64,000 nt of DNA from contig CAZLRU010000003.1 of assembly GCA_964562155.1 (NCBI GenBank), positions 1 through 64,000 on the forward strand. Direction: 5' to 3'. The notes under the pieces were generated by a model that was given only the letters and a program-made list of their open reading frames with translations, made no database searches and was not told the origin of the DNA. This stretch comes from JAGOUY01 sp964562155. GTDB lineage: Bacteria; Patescibacteriota; Patescibacteriia; 2-12-FULL-60-25. The translations under genes and the position numbers were made by a program. The first letter of the stretch is position 1; each line of letters starts with the position of its first letter. Positions 15,548 to 24,340 of the stretch are shown in pieces.

Positions 15548-16225
15548 TTAAACAAGCTCTCCCAATAAAAGATCCCAGACAATCTTCAAGGCATGACTGG
15601 CTTTTTGGCCCTTTTTTAACGAATCATCCGTGTACCGAATCATAACCGGCACTTCTCGCCACCGATATTGGGAACGCGTCACCCAGCGCAGAATTTCTGA
15701 ACAGTGAGCCATCCCGTCTTGAGCAAACAACAATTCTTGAGCGACAGAGGCACGCATGACCCGAAGCCCACTCTGTGGATCGGTGATCGTGTAGGGAATC
15801 CCTAGCGCATACGCACTGAATAATCGCGCAGCTTTTAAGAGCGCTCGACGAGAGGCAGGCATTCCCTCGGCCTTAACCCCGGCAAAACGCGAACCATACA
15901 CAACATCTGCCTCTCCGCGCTCAATCGGTCCCAACAAGGCAGCGAGACTCAAGGGGTCATGTTGACCATCCGCATCCAAATGAACAATCACATCTGCACC
16001 AAGCTGCAAGGCCGCCATCGTACCCGTTTTGAGAGCCGCTCCCTGACCACGATTCACCCTATGCCTTAGAACATGCACACCCTCTGCTTGAGCAACCATC
16101 GCCGTTTCATCCCGTGAACCATCGTCTACAACAATAATATGCGTTACGTGAGGCTTTAGAGACCTTAAAACCAAGCCCAGGCGAGGGGCTTCATTGTATG
16201 CAGGAATAACGGCTACAATAGTCAC
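15548..16225 (-). CDS. GT2 family glycosyltransferase, polyprenol-phosphate sugar synthase-like
   Basis: A 225-residue GT-A enzyme. VIPAYNEAPRLG (6-17), VVDDGSRDET (33-42) and the metal-binding DADGQHDP (near 80) are visible, along with YGSRFAG and the TDPQSGLRVM acceptor loop. These match GT2 enzymes of the DPM1/UDP-glucose polyprenol phosphate transferase type. The DUF2304 gene follows, a common pairing. No C-terminal membrane segment is present. The start is GTG, placed 6 nt behind TAAGCT (16237-16232), which predicts a leaderless GTG transcript. Confidence 0.88.
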   Translation of the reverse strand: MTIVAVIPAYNEAPRLGLVLRSLKPHVTHIIVVDDGSRDETAMVAQAEGVHVLRHRVNRGQGAALKTGTMAALQLGADVIVHLDADGQHDPLSLAALLGPIERGEADVVYGSRFAGVKAEGMPASRRALLKAARLFSAYALGIPYTITDPQSGLRVMRASVAQELLFAQDGMAHCSEILRWVTRSQYRWREVPVMIRYTDDSLKKGQKASHALKIVWDLLLGELV

Positions 16226-16231
16226 GCCAAC

Positions 16232-16237
16232 AGCTTA
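16232..16237 (-). promoter_or_regulatory. -10 box, leaderless promoter with GTG start
   Basis: TAAGCT on the minus strand lies 6 nt before the GTG at 16225. Confidence 0.45.
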
Positions 16238-16326
16238 GCGTAGTTTTGGCACTTATCCAAGCTCAGTAAGACTCATCATCCACCTAGACAAGCACCGCAC
16301 GATCGAATCCCTTTTTGTGCCAATCC

Positions 16327-16836
16327 TTACTCGAGCATCGAGCGACCTTTTCTCCTTGAAAGAATCGCGTGTCGCCAGACATCATCGGAAAGCTCACTCT
16401 GAAAATGAACATCAGGATTAAAAACGCAACTCTCTACATCCGCATAATCCGAATTGTGTTGCTCCATCAATTTCTGGATCTCGCCAGGATATCTCGTTAA
16501 GTACATGATCAATGTTTTTTTCATGCTTCTGACCTTCTCAAAAAAGACTGGGTTGTATACAACCGCATGATCGTGCGCGTTATACAGATATCTCAGTCGC
16601 GAGACCAGATTCGTCAGCTCATCCTTTTTATCCGTCGCACGCTCACTCACAAGCGACTCTAGTTCATTCAATACCGGCAACACTTTCGTCTCAAAATACA
16701 ATGCGGCCGCTTTTTTTTCGACCTCAACATCTGACTCTGTTATCTCGTTGTCAATACTCTCTGCGCTTGGGACGGGTTTAACAGGGGACTTATCCGTTAA
16801 ACCGACTACTCGACGATTTATCATTGATTCAGGCAT
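16327..16836 (-). CDS. Hypothetical soluble protein
   Basis: A 169-residue protein that I do not recognise. The first 35 residues are low-complexity and probably disordered; the rest is charged and predicted helical (EVEKKAAALYFETKVLPVLN, then a DELTNLVSRLRYLYNAHDHA stretch). There is no signal peptide and no membrane segment. It stands alone between an epimerase gene and a GT2 gene, with 28 nt and 101 nt gaps. Codon use is like that of the neighbours. Its position in the glycan locus is the only functional hint. Confidence 0.6.
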   Translation of the reverse strand: MPESMINRRVVGLTDKSPVKPVPSAESIDNEITESDVEVEKKAAALYFETKVLPVLNELESLVSERATDKKDELTNLVSRLRYLYNAHDHAVVYNPVFFEKVRSMKKTLIMYLTRYPGEIQKLMEQHNSDYADVESCVFNPDVHFQSELSDDVWRHAILSRRKGRSMLE

Positions 16837-16864
16837 AGGAATATTTTTATCTTTAAAGAGATAT

Positions 16865-17902
16865 TTACCCCGTGTACGAGTGCAAACCTAACAGCGAGCG
16901 ATGCGAGACCGCGTATTCTACCGTGCGGCGAAGACCGTCATCGAGGGTAACGAGCGGGAGCCAGCCGAGTTGTTCTTTGATTTTACTTAGATCAGGCAAA
17001 CCGAGTTGCGTCATGAACAACAACGCTTCTTTGAAGGCGATGTTTGAAGTTGATCCCGTCATCTCCAAAACCTTCTGCGCGACATCCAAGATACGAACAT
17101 CCACATCGCTCCCAATATTAAATGGACCTTGGCCCGGTGGAGCGGCCATGATTTTCACGAGTGCCTCGACCGCATCCGAGACGTAGAGAAGCGAGGTGCG
17201 AAAACTTTCATCTCCGTATATTTCCAGATCCTTATTATCAAGAGCATTCAAAATAAAATCTGGAATCATGTGCGCATCGTAGAGAGGCATACGCGGACCG
17301 TAGACGCGGAAGATGCGGGCGATGCGAACATCCAATCCCTGCACCTGGGCATAGGTCGCACACATCGCTTCCGCGAACCGTTTCCCCTCGTCATAACAAG
17401 CGCGTGGCGACAAGACGTCAGCAGAGCCATTCTCTTCTTCTTTAAACGGATGTCCGTCAGCCGGACGAGCCCCGTAAACAATAGATGTTGAGGCATGAAT
17501 AATTTTGGCATGAAAACGAGCTGCCACATCCAGAATATTCTTCATGCCGATGGAGTTTGCGTACAACGTCTGCATCTTGTACTGGTCAAACTTTTTGGGA
17601 CTGGTCGGACAGGCCAGATGATAAATCTCTTGAATTCCTTGCACTTTTAAACGAAAACGCGTGAGCTCCGGATACGCTTCCGGATCAAATGGAACGTTAA
17701 TGTCATGACGAATGAATTCGAAATCTTGGCTCTTAAGCAGATTATCAATATTGGATTCTTGACTCGTGACAAAGTTATCCAAACAGATGACGCGTGCATT
17801 TCCTTGCTTGAGCAGGGCTTCACAGAGAAATGAGCCGATAAAGCCGGCTCCTCCGGTAACGAGGACATTCTTTTTATCAAAGACAACGGGTCGTTCAGGC
17901 AT
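16865..17902 (-). CDS. NAD-dependent nucleotide-sugar epimerase, UDP-glucuronate decarboxylase-like
   Basis: A 345-residue extended SDR enzyme. GGAGFIG (17-23) binds NAD, the catalytic pair is Tyr170 and Lys174 in RACYDEGKR, and HLACPTSPKKF (95-105) and RIARIFRVYGPRM are characteristic of UDP-glucuronate decarboxylases (UXS), which make UDP-xylose. An alternative is a dTDP-glucose 4,6-dehydratase relative. The short UDP-sugar dehydrogenase at 23439 could provide a uronic acid substrate. A TATACT box at 17938-17933 may start transcription about 25 nt upstream of ATG. Confidence 0.82.
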   Translation of the reverse strand: MPERPVVFDKKNVLVTGGAGFIGSFLCEALLKQGNARVICLDNFVTSQESNIDNLLKSQDFEFIRHDINVPFDPEAYPELTRFRLKVQGIQEIYHLACPTSPKKFDQYKMQTLYANSIGMKNILDVAARFHAKIIHASTSIVYGARPADGHPFKEEENGSADVLSPRACYDEGKRFAEAMCATYAQVQGLDVRIARIFRVYGPRMPLYDAHMIPDFILNALDNKDLEIYGDESFRTSLLYVSDAVEALVKIMAAPPGQGPFNIGSDVDVRILDVAQKVLEMTGSTSNIAFKEALLFMTQLGLPDLSKIKEQLGWLPLVTLDDGLRRTVEYAVSHRSLLGLHSYTG

Positions 17903-17964
17903 AAGACGTCTTGAATAGACAAAGTTCAGTATAGGGAACGAACAGAAAAGCGTCGATCTACAGA

Positions 17965-18426
17965 CTACGCCTGCACCCCATCCCTGACCTTGAAGGTGAA
18001 TAGTTTATGCGCAAGATAGGTGTAGAATGGAATGATGAAGGCTACCACAAAGATAACGATCAGGTCGTGAGCGTGCAAGAGACGATATCCGATCCAAAAA
18101 AGCAAGGACTGCAGCGCAATAGCGCTGAACGCGACACCAATATAACGAACTGCTTGGGTGCGGTGCGCACCCTGTGAACGAAAGGTCCAACGACGGTGCG
18201 CAAGATAATTCAAAACAGAGGTAATGACCACCGCAAAAAAGTTTTCTATCGTGCGATTCCCCATGGGCCACAGCACACGCGAAAATAAGCAATAAACCGC
18301 GTAATTCAACAAGAAACTTACCCCCCCAATCAAAATAAAACGCGTAATACGCTCACCCTCTTCTCGATGAGGGAGGAGTCGAGGCGGCGCGATGCGTGCC
18401 AGCTGGTCAAAGATCCGGGTAATCAT
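17965..18426 (-). CDS. GtrA-like membrane protein
   Basis: A 153-residue protein with four membrane segments (about 29-48, 58-75, 95-113, 122-143) and FILIGGVSFLLNYAVYCLF followed by NYLAHRRWTF, the GtrA-family signature. GtrA proteins are thought to move polyprenol-phosphate-linked sugars across the membrane or to assist synthases. It begins 7 nt after the stop of the S8 protease gene, so the two are probably co-transcribed. No GtrB gene is adjacent; one like it lies at 41544. Confidence 0.88.
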   Translation of the reverse strand: MITRIFDQLARIAPPRLLPHREEGERITRFILIGGVSFLLNYAVYCLFSRVLWPMGNRTIENFFAVVITSVLNYLAHRRWTFRSQGAHRTQAVRYIGVAFSAIALQSLLFWIGYRLLHAHDLIVIFVVAFIIPFYTYLAHKLFTFKVRDGVQA

Positions 18427-18433
18427 ACTACGC

Positions 18434-19810
18434 CTATTTCAGCTTGATCGTTCGTCCCTGTAAAGACATGGACCCCTTCAGAGGAGCTTTTACGCGAATA
18501 GACGCTTTCTTTCCTTCAAGGAGTGACACGGTGCTAGAAACACTCGATGGCTTAAGCAATGGTTCCGAGACTGGTAGTGGGGGCAACGGATCCCGAAGAG
18601 CCCGACCAATATTTAGACGGCCATATCCAAGCACGCCTTTCTCTCCCTGTGCCTGAGCAGAGGAAAGAGCGTCGGCCGTAGCATAAAGTCGCTCATGAAT
18701 TTGCCACACATTCCAATCCGGGTGAACCGATTTTAGCAGAACAACGGCACCGGACACGAGTGGGGCTGCTAAACTCGTCCCAATAACCTTATCACGATAC
18801 TGAGGAACGACCGTTGCCTCCACGCGAGGATTACGAGCATAGCTGGGACGCGCCGCCAGCAGATCATAGGCGGGAGCCGAGAGATCAGTACACCGTTTAC
18901 CAAAGTTTCCGTAGGCTGCTTTTTGATCAAGCACATCTGTACCTCCAACCCCAATAATCGCATCCTCTCCCTTTTCTCCACAAACAGGATAGCTTGGTGT
19001 CTGATCGATATCAGTTCCCGCTTTGAGCGTTTCATTATTTCCATTAGCCGCCACCACAACGACTCCGCTGTTCACCGCTTGGTGAATCGCTTCCGTTAAA
19101 CCGGGATCTTCTTCGTAGCCCGCCAAACTTAAATTAATAATCTGCGCCTTCATCTGCACCGCATAATGAATGGCTTTTATAATGTTCTCCGTTGAACCTT
19201 CCCCACTAGCATCAAGGGCTACGAGCGGCATAAGACTCACATTCCATGCGACGCCAGCCATCCCAACCCCATCGTTCCCCTTAGCACCAATCAGAGAAGC
19301 TATCATCGTGCCATGACTCCACGCCTCTTCTCGTTGTGAGGACTTTGCCAGAGGACGGACATCCGCAGCGTTAGTGACAAAGTTCCAGCCCTGAATATCA
19401 TCCACGAATCCATTTGCATCGTTATCGATCCCATCCCCTACTTGCTCGCGGGTATTTATCCAAATGTTTTCGCGTAGATCCGGATGCGCCACATCCACTC
19501 CCGCATCAATAATTGCGACAATAATCTGTTTGGTGCCAGTTGTGACCGTCCAAGCACGATCCGCTCCAATTTGCCGCAAATACCATTGCCGGTCCCAGTA
19601 CGGATCGTTAGGCACGACCTGATTAGGTGCGAGAAAGGCATTCAGACCAAGTTCCGGTAAGGGAATTGAGGTGACAACGGCTGCTTGTACCTGAGAAATC
19701 GCACACACCATCCCTATCATGAGTGCAAGCAAGACTTCTATGCGCTTCACCCTCTTCACCCCCTCTTTATGGCCATTTTTTCGCTTCCCGTAGACAAATA
19801 ACATGAACAT
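18434..19810 (-). CDS. Secreted subtilisin-like serine protease (S8)
   Basis: A 458-residue protein with an N-terminal signal or anchor (about 23-44) and a complete S8 catalytic domain: Asp102 in IIDAGVDVAHPD, His166 in SHGTMIASLIG, Ser346 in GTSLAAP, with Asn in AANGN near 256 for the oxyanion hole. The region YWDRQWYLRQIGADRAW before the domain is usual for bacterial extracellular subtilisins. A 75-residue tail after the catalytic domain could be a cell-surface linker. An unusually long basic N-region suggests that translation may begin at an internal Met (residue 3). It diverges from the sugar-phosphate transferase gene 33 nt away. Role on host or self surface proteins is open. Confidence 0.9.
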   Translation of the reverse strand: MFMLFVYGKRKNGHKEGVKRVKRIEVLLALMIGMVCAISQVQAAVVTSIPLPELGLNAFLAPNQVVPNDPYWDRQWYLRQIGADRAWTVTTGTKQIIVAIIDAGVDVAHPDLRENIWINTREQVGDGIDNDANGFVDDIQGWNFVTNAADVRPLAKSSQREEAWSHGTMIASLIGAKGNDGVGMAGVAWNVSLMPLVALDASGEGSTENIIKAIHYAVQMKAQIINLSLAGYEEDPGLTEAIHQAVNSGVVVVAANGNNETLKAGTDIDQTPSYPVCGEKGEDAIIGVGGTDVLDQKAAYGNFGKRCTDLSAPAYDLLAARPSYARNPRVEATVVPQYRDKVIGTSLAAPLVSGAVVLLKSVHPDWNVWQIHERLYATADALSSAQAQGEKGVLGYGRLNIGRALRDPLPPLPVSEPLLKPSSVSSTVSLLEGKKASIRVKAPLKGSMSLQGRTIKLK

Positions 19811-19819
19811 AGTCTACCG

Positions 19820-19825
19820 TATAAT
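19820..19825 (+). promoter_or_regulatory. Consensus -10 box
   Basis: TATAAT predicts a start near 19832. This leaves a leader of about 12 nt before ATG 19844 (with GAAGG as weak Shine-Dalgarno) or 3 nt before GTG 19835. No strong -35 is seen. Confidence 0.6.
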
Positions 19826-19843
19826 CTAAAGAAGGTGAATCCT

Positions 19844-21214
19844 ATGCTGCAAGCCCAACAACGTCTCAAACGATTGATTCTCATTACGGGTGATTTTTTT
19901 CTGCTTGAAGGATGCATGGCTCTCACCCTCGCCATCCGTTACGGCAGTCTCCATACCTGGTCAAGCCACATTGCCCCGTTTACGATCGTCGCCCTACTCT
20001 GGATCATTGGATTTTATATCGCTGGACTTTACGACTTAGCCCTTGGTCAAGACACTCTTAAACTCTTTCGTACCTATTTGGAAGGCATGATCGTAAACTT
20101 GGGAGTTGCCGTCGGTTTTTTCTACTTAATCCCTGTTTTTGGTATCGCCCCTCGGACAAATTTATTTCTCTACTTTGCCATCGCCTTACTGTTTGGCTAT
20201 GCCTGGCGATTATGCTTTCACCGCTTTGTCGTAGGTACGTTTGAACGTGAACGCGTCCTTTTTATTGGGCCCGCGACGGAAGCGGTGCAGGTGCACGAAC
20301 TCTTGCACGCAAGCTCGCTTGGCGCCGATCTCGTCTCCGCCGTGATTACGCAGGGAGTACCCGATCCTCGCCTAGCTATCCAATGGATGTCCGTGAATGA
20401 TCTCACGGGCGATTCGATCCGCTCTCAACTTATCCAGACCGTTGTTCTAGGTACACGCTTGGATGAATTTCCTCACGTTACCAGCACGCTTTATAAAACA
20501 TTATTTGATCAGCTGACCATTCTTGATCGCGCCGAATTAGAGGAAGCTACCACCGGACGTATTCCTCTCGTGTATGTGAATCAAAGTTGGTTCTTGCAGC
20601 ATTTAAACGAGTCAGAAAAGGCCTGGTATGAATCATTTAAACGCGTGACCGATGTTTTTCTCGCCCTTCCTTTCGCTCTCCTTACCTTACTACTGACGCC
20701 ATTGATCGCCATCGTCATAAAACTTAGTTCTCACGGTCCAATTTTTTACTCGCAGACACGTGTGGGTCGCCATAACATCCTCATCAAAATCTGGAAATTT
20801 CGCACCATGGATGTGAATGCCGAAAAAGATGGTCCTCGATTTACCGCCTCAACTAAAACAGACCCCCGCGTCTTTCCCGCCGGGAGGCTTCTCCGACAAC
20901 TCCGTATTGATGAACTTCCTCAAATCTGGAATGTGTTACGCGGAGATCTTTCATTTGTTGGTCCTCGACCCGAACGTCCCGAGTTTGTTGAGCCTTTGAT
21001 TGAACGCATGCCGTATTATCATTTACGTCATCTTGCTCGACCGGGTCTGACCGGCTGGGCACAGGTCCGTTTTCTGACCCCTACCTCGAGCCTGGAAGAC
21101 AACCTTAAAAAACTCCAATACGACTTGTTCTATATTAAGCATCGCTCTCTGCTCTTGGATCTAGCTATCTTGCTCAAAACGATCGGCATCGTTCTTCGTC
21201 GACAGGGCACATAG
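19844..21214 (+). CDS. Undecaprenyl-phosphate sugar-1-phosphate transferase (WcaJ/WbaP-like)
   Basis: A 456-residue polyprenyl-phosphate hexose-1-phosphate transferase that starts glycan repeat-unit synthesis on the membrane lipid. Four N-terminal membrane segments and a CoA-like middle domain (VLFIGPATEAVQVHELL) precede a fifth membrane segment and the catalytic bacterial sugar transferase domain: KRVTDV, SQTRVGRHN, KFRTMDVNAE, DELPQIWNVLRGDLSFVGPR, and RPGLTGWAQV. ATG 19844 was chosen for its short leader; GTG 19835 is also possible. It is followed after 11 nt by a GT39-like gene. The sugar (glucose, galactose or an N-acetylated form) cannot be read. Confidence 0.92.
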   Translation: MLQAQQRLKRLILITGDFFLLEGCMALTLAIRYGSLHTWSSHIAPFTIVALLWIIGFYIAGLYDLALGQDTLKLFRTYLEGMIVNLGVAVGFFYLIPVFGIAPRTNLFLYFAIALLFGYAWRLCFHRFVVGTFERERVLFIGPATEAVQVHELLHASSLGADLVSAVITQGVPDPRLAIQWMSVNDLTGDSIRSQLIQTVVLGTRLDEFPHVTSTLYKTLFDQLTILDRAELEEATTGRIPLVYVNQSWFLQHLNESEKAWYESFKRVTDVFLALPFALLTLLLTPLIAIVIKLSSHGPIFYSQTRVGRHNILIKIWKFRTMDVNAEKDGPRFTASTKTDPRVFPAGRLLRQLRIDELPQIWNVLRGDLSFVGPRPERPEFVEPLIERMPYYHLRHLARPGLTGWAQVRFLTPTSSLEDNLKKLQYDLFYIKHRSLLLDLAILLKTIGIVLRRQGT

Positions 21215-21225
21215 CCATTCATCGT

Positions 21226-22575
21226 ATGAAAAAAATATTGTTATCTATTCGTACTCATCGTCTTTTGTGGATGGTTTTTTTTGCGTCTGGACTCGTGCAA
21301 CTTCTCATCGTGGGATACATGTGGCGCACCGGCATCACCCCATCCCCACGGTATGATGCGACAGAGTACCGTGTTCTTGCTCAAAATATCTTGTATCACG
21401 GAGTCTTCAGCACAAGTCCAACCGCTCCATTCTTGCCCGAGATTCTACGCACGCCTGGCTATCCCCTCTTCTTGGCGGTCACTTACCTTGTTGAAGCCAA
21501 AGGTTATTTCGCGCTCGTCGTTCACATCCTTCTTCAGCTCACCATCGGCGCAATGGTATATCAGCTCTGTCGGCGTTGGCTTTATCTGGGCTATGGTATA
21601 AGCGTCTTTTTCACTTCACTGTGGCTATTTGACCTCTACTCGATTTTTATAGAACTACAAACTCTCAGTGATCTTTTATTTTCTTTTTTGGTTTGCGCAA
21701 GTTTTTATCTAGCTATTTTATACGCAGATCGACGAGCAACACCATTTATGAGCCCGCTAGTGCTCAGCCTAGCAATCTTAACGCGGCCACAAGGATTTAT
21801 TCTGGCCCCCTGTCTCATGCTCATTATTTTTTATCAATTGAGAACATCGGGCCGAAGAAAACTAGCCCACTCCCTGGTAGCAGCGTGCATAAGTCTGCTC
21901 ATTCTGCCAGCATGCTGGGTAGTACGGAATTTTTCTTATACACACTCCGTCACTCTTAGTAGCACCCTTGAATACAATAGCTTGGTTGGTATAAGCCGCG
22001 CGGGTGATTCGCGGTATCTTGATCAAGCCATAGCCTCACAACAGATTCATGAAAGACCAGCCACTGACTTAGGCGATGGAAAACAACCTTTCCGTAATAG
22101 CTGGCTGTATACAAGCGCAGGGTATCCCGTGCTGCGAGCCATCTATATATCAATGATCGAGCAACATCCGTGGTGGCAACGAGCATTACTACAACTAAAA
22201 ACTCTTCCACATGAGTGGTACCCGATCGCACAGCTGACTGTTTTTGGGAGTTTGGAGCGCTATTACACCCCCCTCGTCTATCGATTGTTGTTTTTTATCG
22301 ATATAAGCTGGCTTACGTTGCTACTAAGCACTTCACTCGCAGCGGTATACACCTGTCTACAAAAGAGGCAGCTCATCCATCGAATCCTACTTATTTTATT
22401 TGTTGGTATTTTGCTCGTTTCATACTTTAACGCGGGAATGCAGATTCCTCGCATTCATATTCCGGTACTTCCGTTTGCTCTACTATTATCTGCGTACGGC
22501 CTAGAGCAGATCAGACAATGGCTTTCTCGATCCCTTCTTCACGCAAAAGATCCATCAGCCCCTTCTCAAAGCTAA
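21226..22575 (+). CDS. GT39/PMT-like multi-span glycosyltransferase
   Basis: A 449-residue protein with about ten membrane segments. The first external loop has RYDATEYRVLAQNILYHGVF followed by LRTPGYPLFLA, the layout of PMT_2/ArnT-type GT-C enzymes that transfer a sugar from a polyprenol phosphate on the outer face of the membrane. The 33851 protein has the same loop (DAFEYDQIAHSLVEGRGY, then REPGYPV), so the two are likely paralogues. Its 3' end overlaps the convergent epimerase gene by 65 bp. Acceptor and sugar are unknown. Confidence 0.78.
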   Translation: MKKILLSIRTHRLLWMVFFASGLVQLLIVGYMWRTGITPSPRYDATEYRVLAQNILYHGVFSTSPTAPFLPEILRTPGYPLFLAVTYLVEAKGYFALVVHILLQLTIGAMVYQLCRRWLYLGYGISVFFTSLWLFDLYSIFIELQTLSDLLFSFLVCASFYLAILYADRRATPFMSPLVLSLAILTRPQGFILAPCLMLIIFYQLRTSGRRKLAHSLVAACISLLILPACWVVRNFSYTHSVTLSSTLEYNSLVGISRAGDSRYLDQAIASQQIHERPATDLGDGKQPFRNSWLYTSAGYPVLRAIYISMIEQHPWWQRALLQLKTLPHEWYPIAQLTVFGSLERYYTPLVYRLLFFIDISWLTLLLSTSLAAVYTCLQKRQLIHRILLILFVGILLVSYFNAGMQIPRIHIPVLPFALLLSAYGLEQIRQWLSRSLLHAKDPSAPSQS

Positions 22576-23437
22576 TCTTGGGACTCCAGTCGAGTAACTG
22601 CTGAGTGAGTACAATATCAGCCTGTGTATCGCGCGCGTCGCCCTTGCCACGTGGTGATTCGCGATGAAGAATTTTTTTACTAATTTTATTAGCAATATAG
22701 TTTACCGAATAACGCTGCCCGTTCCCTACATTCAACACCTCCCCCGCCCCTACCTTAGATGAATGCATGGCAGCGATGTTTGCCGCCACCACGTCTTTGA
22801 CGTGAGTGAAGTCACGCGTCTGCTCGCCATCACCATCAATTGTGAGCGTTTCTCCGGCCTTAAACTGACGCATGAAGATCGCAATCACCGTTACATAGGC
22901 TCCATCATTAGCCATACGCGGACCGTAGACATTGAAGTAGCGCAACGAGACTGTTTCAAGTCCATAGAGCGCGGAGAATTGTTGGCAAAATAGCTCGCCC
23001 ACGTATTTCTGAAGCGCGTAGGGATTAAGCGGATTGGGACGCATGTCAGGCGTTAGAGGCAAGCGCTCTTGATTGCCGTATGCAGAGGAGGAAGCGCTAT
23101 AAACCACCCGCTTCACCTTGGCGTCACGAGCGGCGACCAGAACGTTCAAGGTCCCCATGATATTATTTTTCGCGCTTTCTACAGGTTGAGCGATAGAAAA
23201 TGGAACACGCGGCAACGCTCCCACATGAAACACTCCTTCCACTCCTTCGAACGCGGGGCGGATGGCTTCCAACTCACAAAAATCCGCTTCAAATAGCTGT
23301 GCTCCTGCCGGGACATTTTCTCGCTTTCCGGTTGAGAGATTATCGAGAATGCGCACGGTATGACCTTGAGCTAACAACGCCTCAGCCAAATGCGATCCGA
23401 TAAATCCGGCGCCGCCGGTCACGAGATAGACAGACAT
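22511..23437 (-). CDS. UDP-hexose 4-epimerase-like SDR (GalE/WbpP type)
   Basis: A 308-residue extended SDR. TGGAGFIGSH (7-16) binds NAD, SASSSAYG (114-121) is the serine block, and Tyr140/Lys144 in NPYALQKYVGE form the catalytic pair; SLRYFNVYGPRM and LNVGNGQRYSV follow. The wording resembles UDP-GlcNAc/UDP-glucuronate 4-epimerases. It follows the short UDP-sugar dehydrogenase by one base, so the pair may oxidise a UDP-sugar to a uronic acid and epimerise it. The 3' end overlaps the convergent GT-C gene by 65 bp. Confidence 0.88.
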   Translation of the reverse strand: MSVYLVTGGAGFIGSHLAEALLAQGHTVRILDNLSTGKRENVPAGAQLFEADFCELEAIRPAFEGVEGVFHVGALPRVPFSIAQPVESAKNNIMGTLNVLVAARDAKVKRVVYSASSSAYGNQERLPLTPDMRPNPLNPYALQKYVGELFCQQFSALYGLETVSLRYFNVYGPRMANDGAYVTVIAIFMRQFKAGETLTIDGDGEQTRDFTHVKDVVAANIAAMHSSKVGAGEVLNVGNGQRYSVNYIANKISKKILHRESPRGKGDARDTQADIVLTQQLLDWSPKISFEKGLMDLLREEGIEKAIV

Positions 23438-23438
23438 A

Positions 23439-24272
23439 TTAGGTTTTTTTAGGTGAACCTTCGTGCCACTGGATATCCATCCCCTGAGCAGCGACGAGGG
23501 CGTTATTATAATCTTCGGCGGACTTGAGCAAGCTTAAATCGACTCCTCGCGCGGCAGCGAGCTGGATCAAGGCACGCGTATCTTTTGGTAAACATTTTCC
23601 GCCATATCCACGATATCCTTTATGAAAAATATCAAGATGCGTGCGACCGATGCGTTTATCAGCAGCCATACACTCTTTGACGTTATCGTAGTCAACTTCC
23701 ATTTTCTGAGCGAGGTCGTACATCTGATTTGAAAAAGCAACTTTGAGCGCAAACCAGGTGTTACCGGCGTATTTGACCATTTCCGCGACGGTTGAGGGAA
23801 CCACGCGCTCAAATGGAGCAAGTGGCAGCATCGCCAAGATATCGGCGGCAACCGTATAACTTTGTGGAGTGGAACCAATGATCTGCCGATCCGGAAAATT
23901 CATGTCTTGATCGGCCGTCACCTCCGTCAAAAACTCAGGATTGTACATGAGCTTGTGTCGAGGGTATTCCGCTTGCAGCATAGCCGTGGTGCCGGGGATA
24001 ACCGTGGATTTGAGAACGACTATTTTTTCACCCTGAATCGCATCGAGCGCGGAACGAACGTAGGAAAGATCGAAGCCGCTACCGTCAAGATAGTAAGGCG
24101 TTGGTACACAGACAAAAATAACATCGGCCTTATTAACTTCTTCGAGAGAGCCTTCGTTCTTTCCTTTATCGTAGGTAAAAGGAGTGATGCCGGATGACTC
24201 GAAGTAGCGTTTTAGCGCCCCCCCAACAAAGCCGGTTCCCATGATTCCTACAGAATAGCGCATTTTCGTCAT
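23439..24272 (-). CDS. Short UDP-glucose/UDP-ManNAc dehydrogenase-like protein
   Basis: A 277-residue relative of UDP-sugar 6-dehydrogenases, which oxidise the sugar C6 to a carboxylate with NAD. Counting from the second Met (24263): the NAD loop GIMGTGFVGG (6-15), VFVCVPTP (49-56), STVIPGTT (86-93), the catalytic Lys174 in NTWFALKVAFSNQ and the catalytic Cys224 in GYGGKCLPKDTRAL are all present. The C-terminal UDP-binding domain of the usual 390-450-residue enzymes is missing, so sugar-nucleotide binding must differ or come from elsewhere. The TTG at 24314, which would extend it, is the promoter -35 box. ATG 24272 or 24263 is the start. Confidence 0.82.
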   Translation of the reverse strand: MTKMRYSVGIMGTGFVGGALKRYFESSGITPFTYDKGKNEGSLEEVNKADVIFVCVPTPYYLDGSGFDLSYVRSALDAIQGEKIVVLKSTVIPGTTAMLQAEYPRHKLMYNPEFLTEVTADQDMNFPDRQIIGSTPQSYTVAADILAMLPLAPFERVVPSTVAEMVKYAGNTWFALKVAFSNQMYDLAQKMEVDYDNVKECMAADKRIGRTHLDIFHKGYRGYGGKCLPKDTRALIQLAAARGVDLSLLKSAEDYNNALVAAQGMDIQWHEGSPKKT

Positions 24273-24285
24273 AAGATATTTGGCT

Positions 24286-24314
24286 ACGATACGAAGTCGT
24301 GCAGAGAATGTCAA
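24286..24314 (-). promoter_or_regulatory. Promoter of the UDP-sugar dehydrogenase/epimerase pair
   Basis: On the minus strand TTGACA (24314-24309), a 17-nt spacer and TATCGT (24291-24286) form a good promoter. It predicts a start near 24279 and a leader of 7-16 nt. Confidence 0.7.
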
Positions 24315-24340
24315 CGCATCTCCTTACCTACCCCATCCCA

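Noticed and set aside
24273..24314. Upstream extension of the UDP-sugar dehydrogenase from TTG 24314
   Set aside because: The TTG belongs to a TTGACA -35 box with a TATCGT -10 box 17 nt away; the extension would lie upstream of the transcription start.
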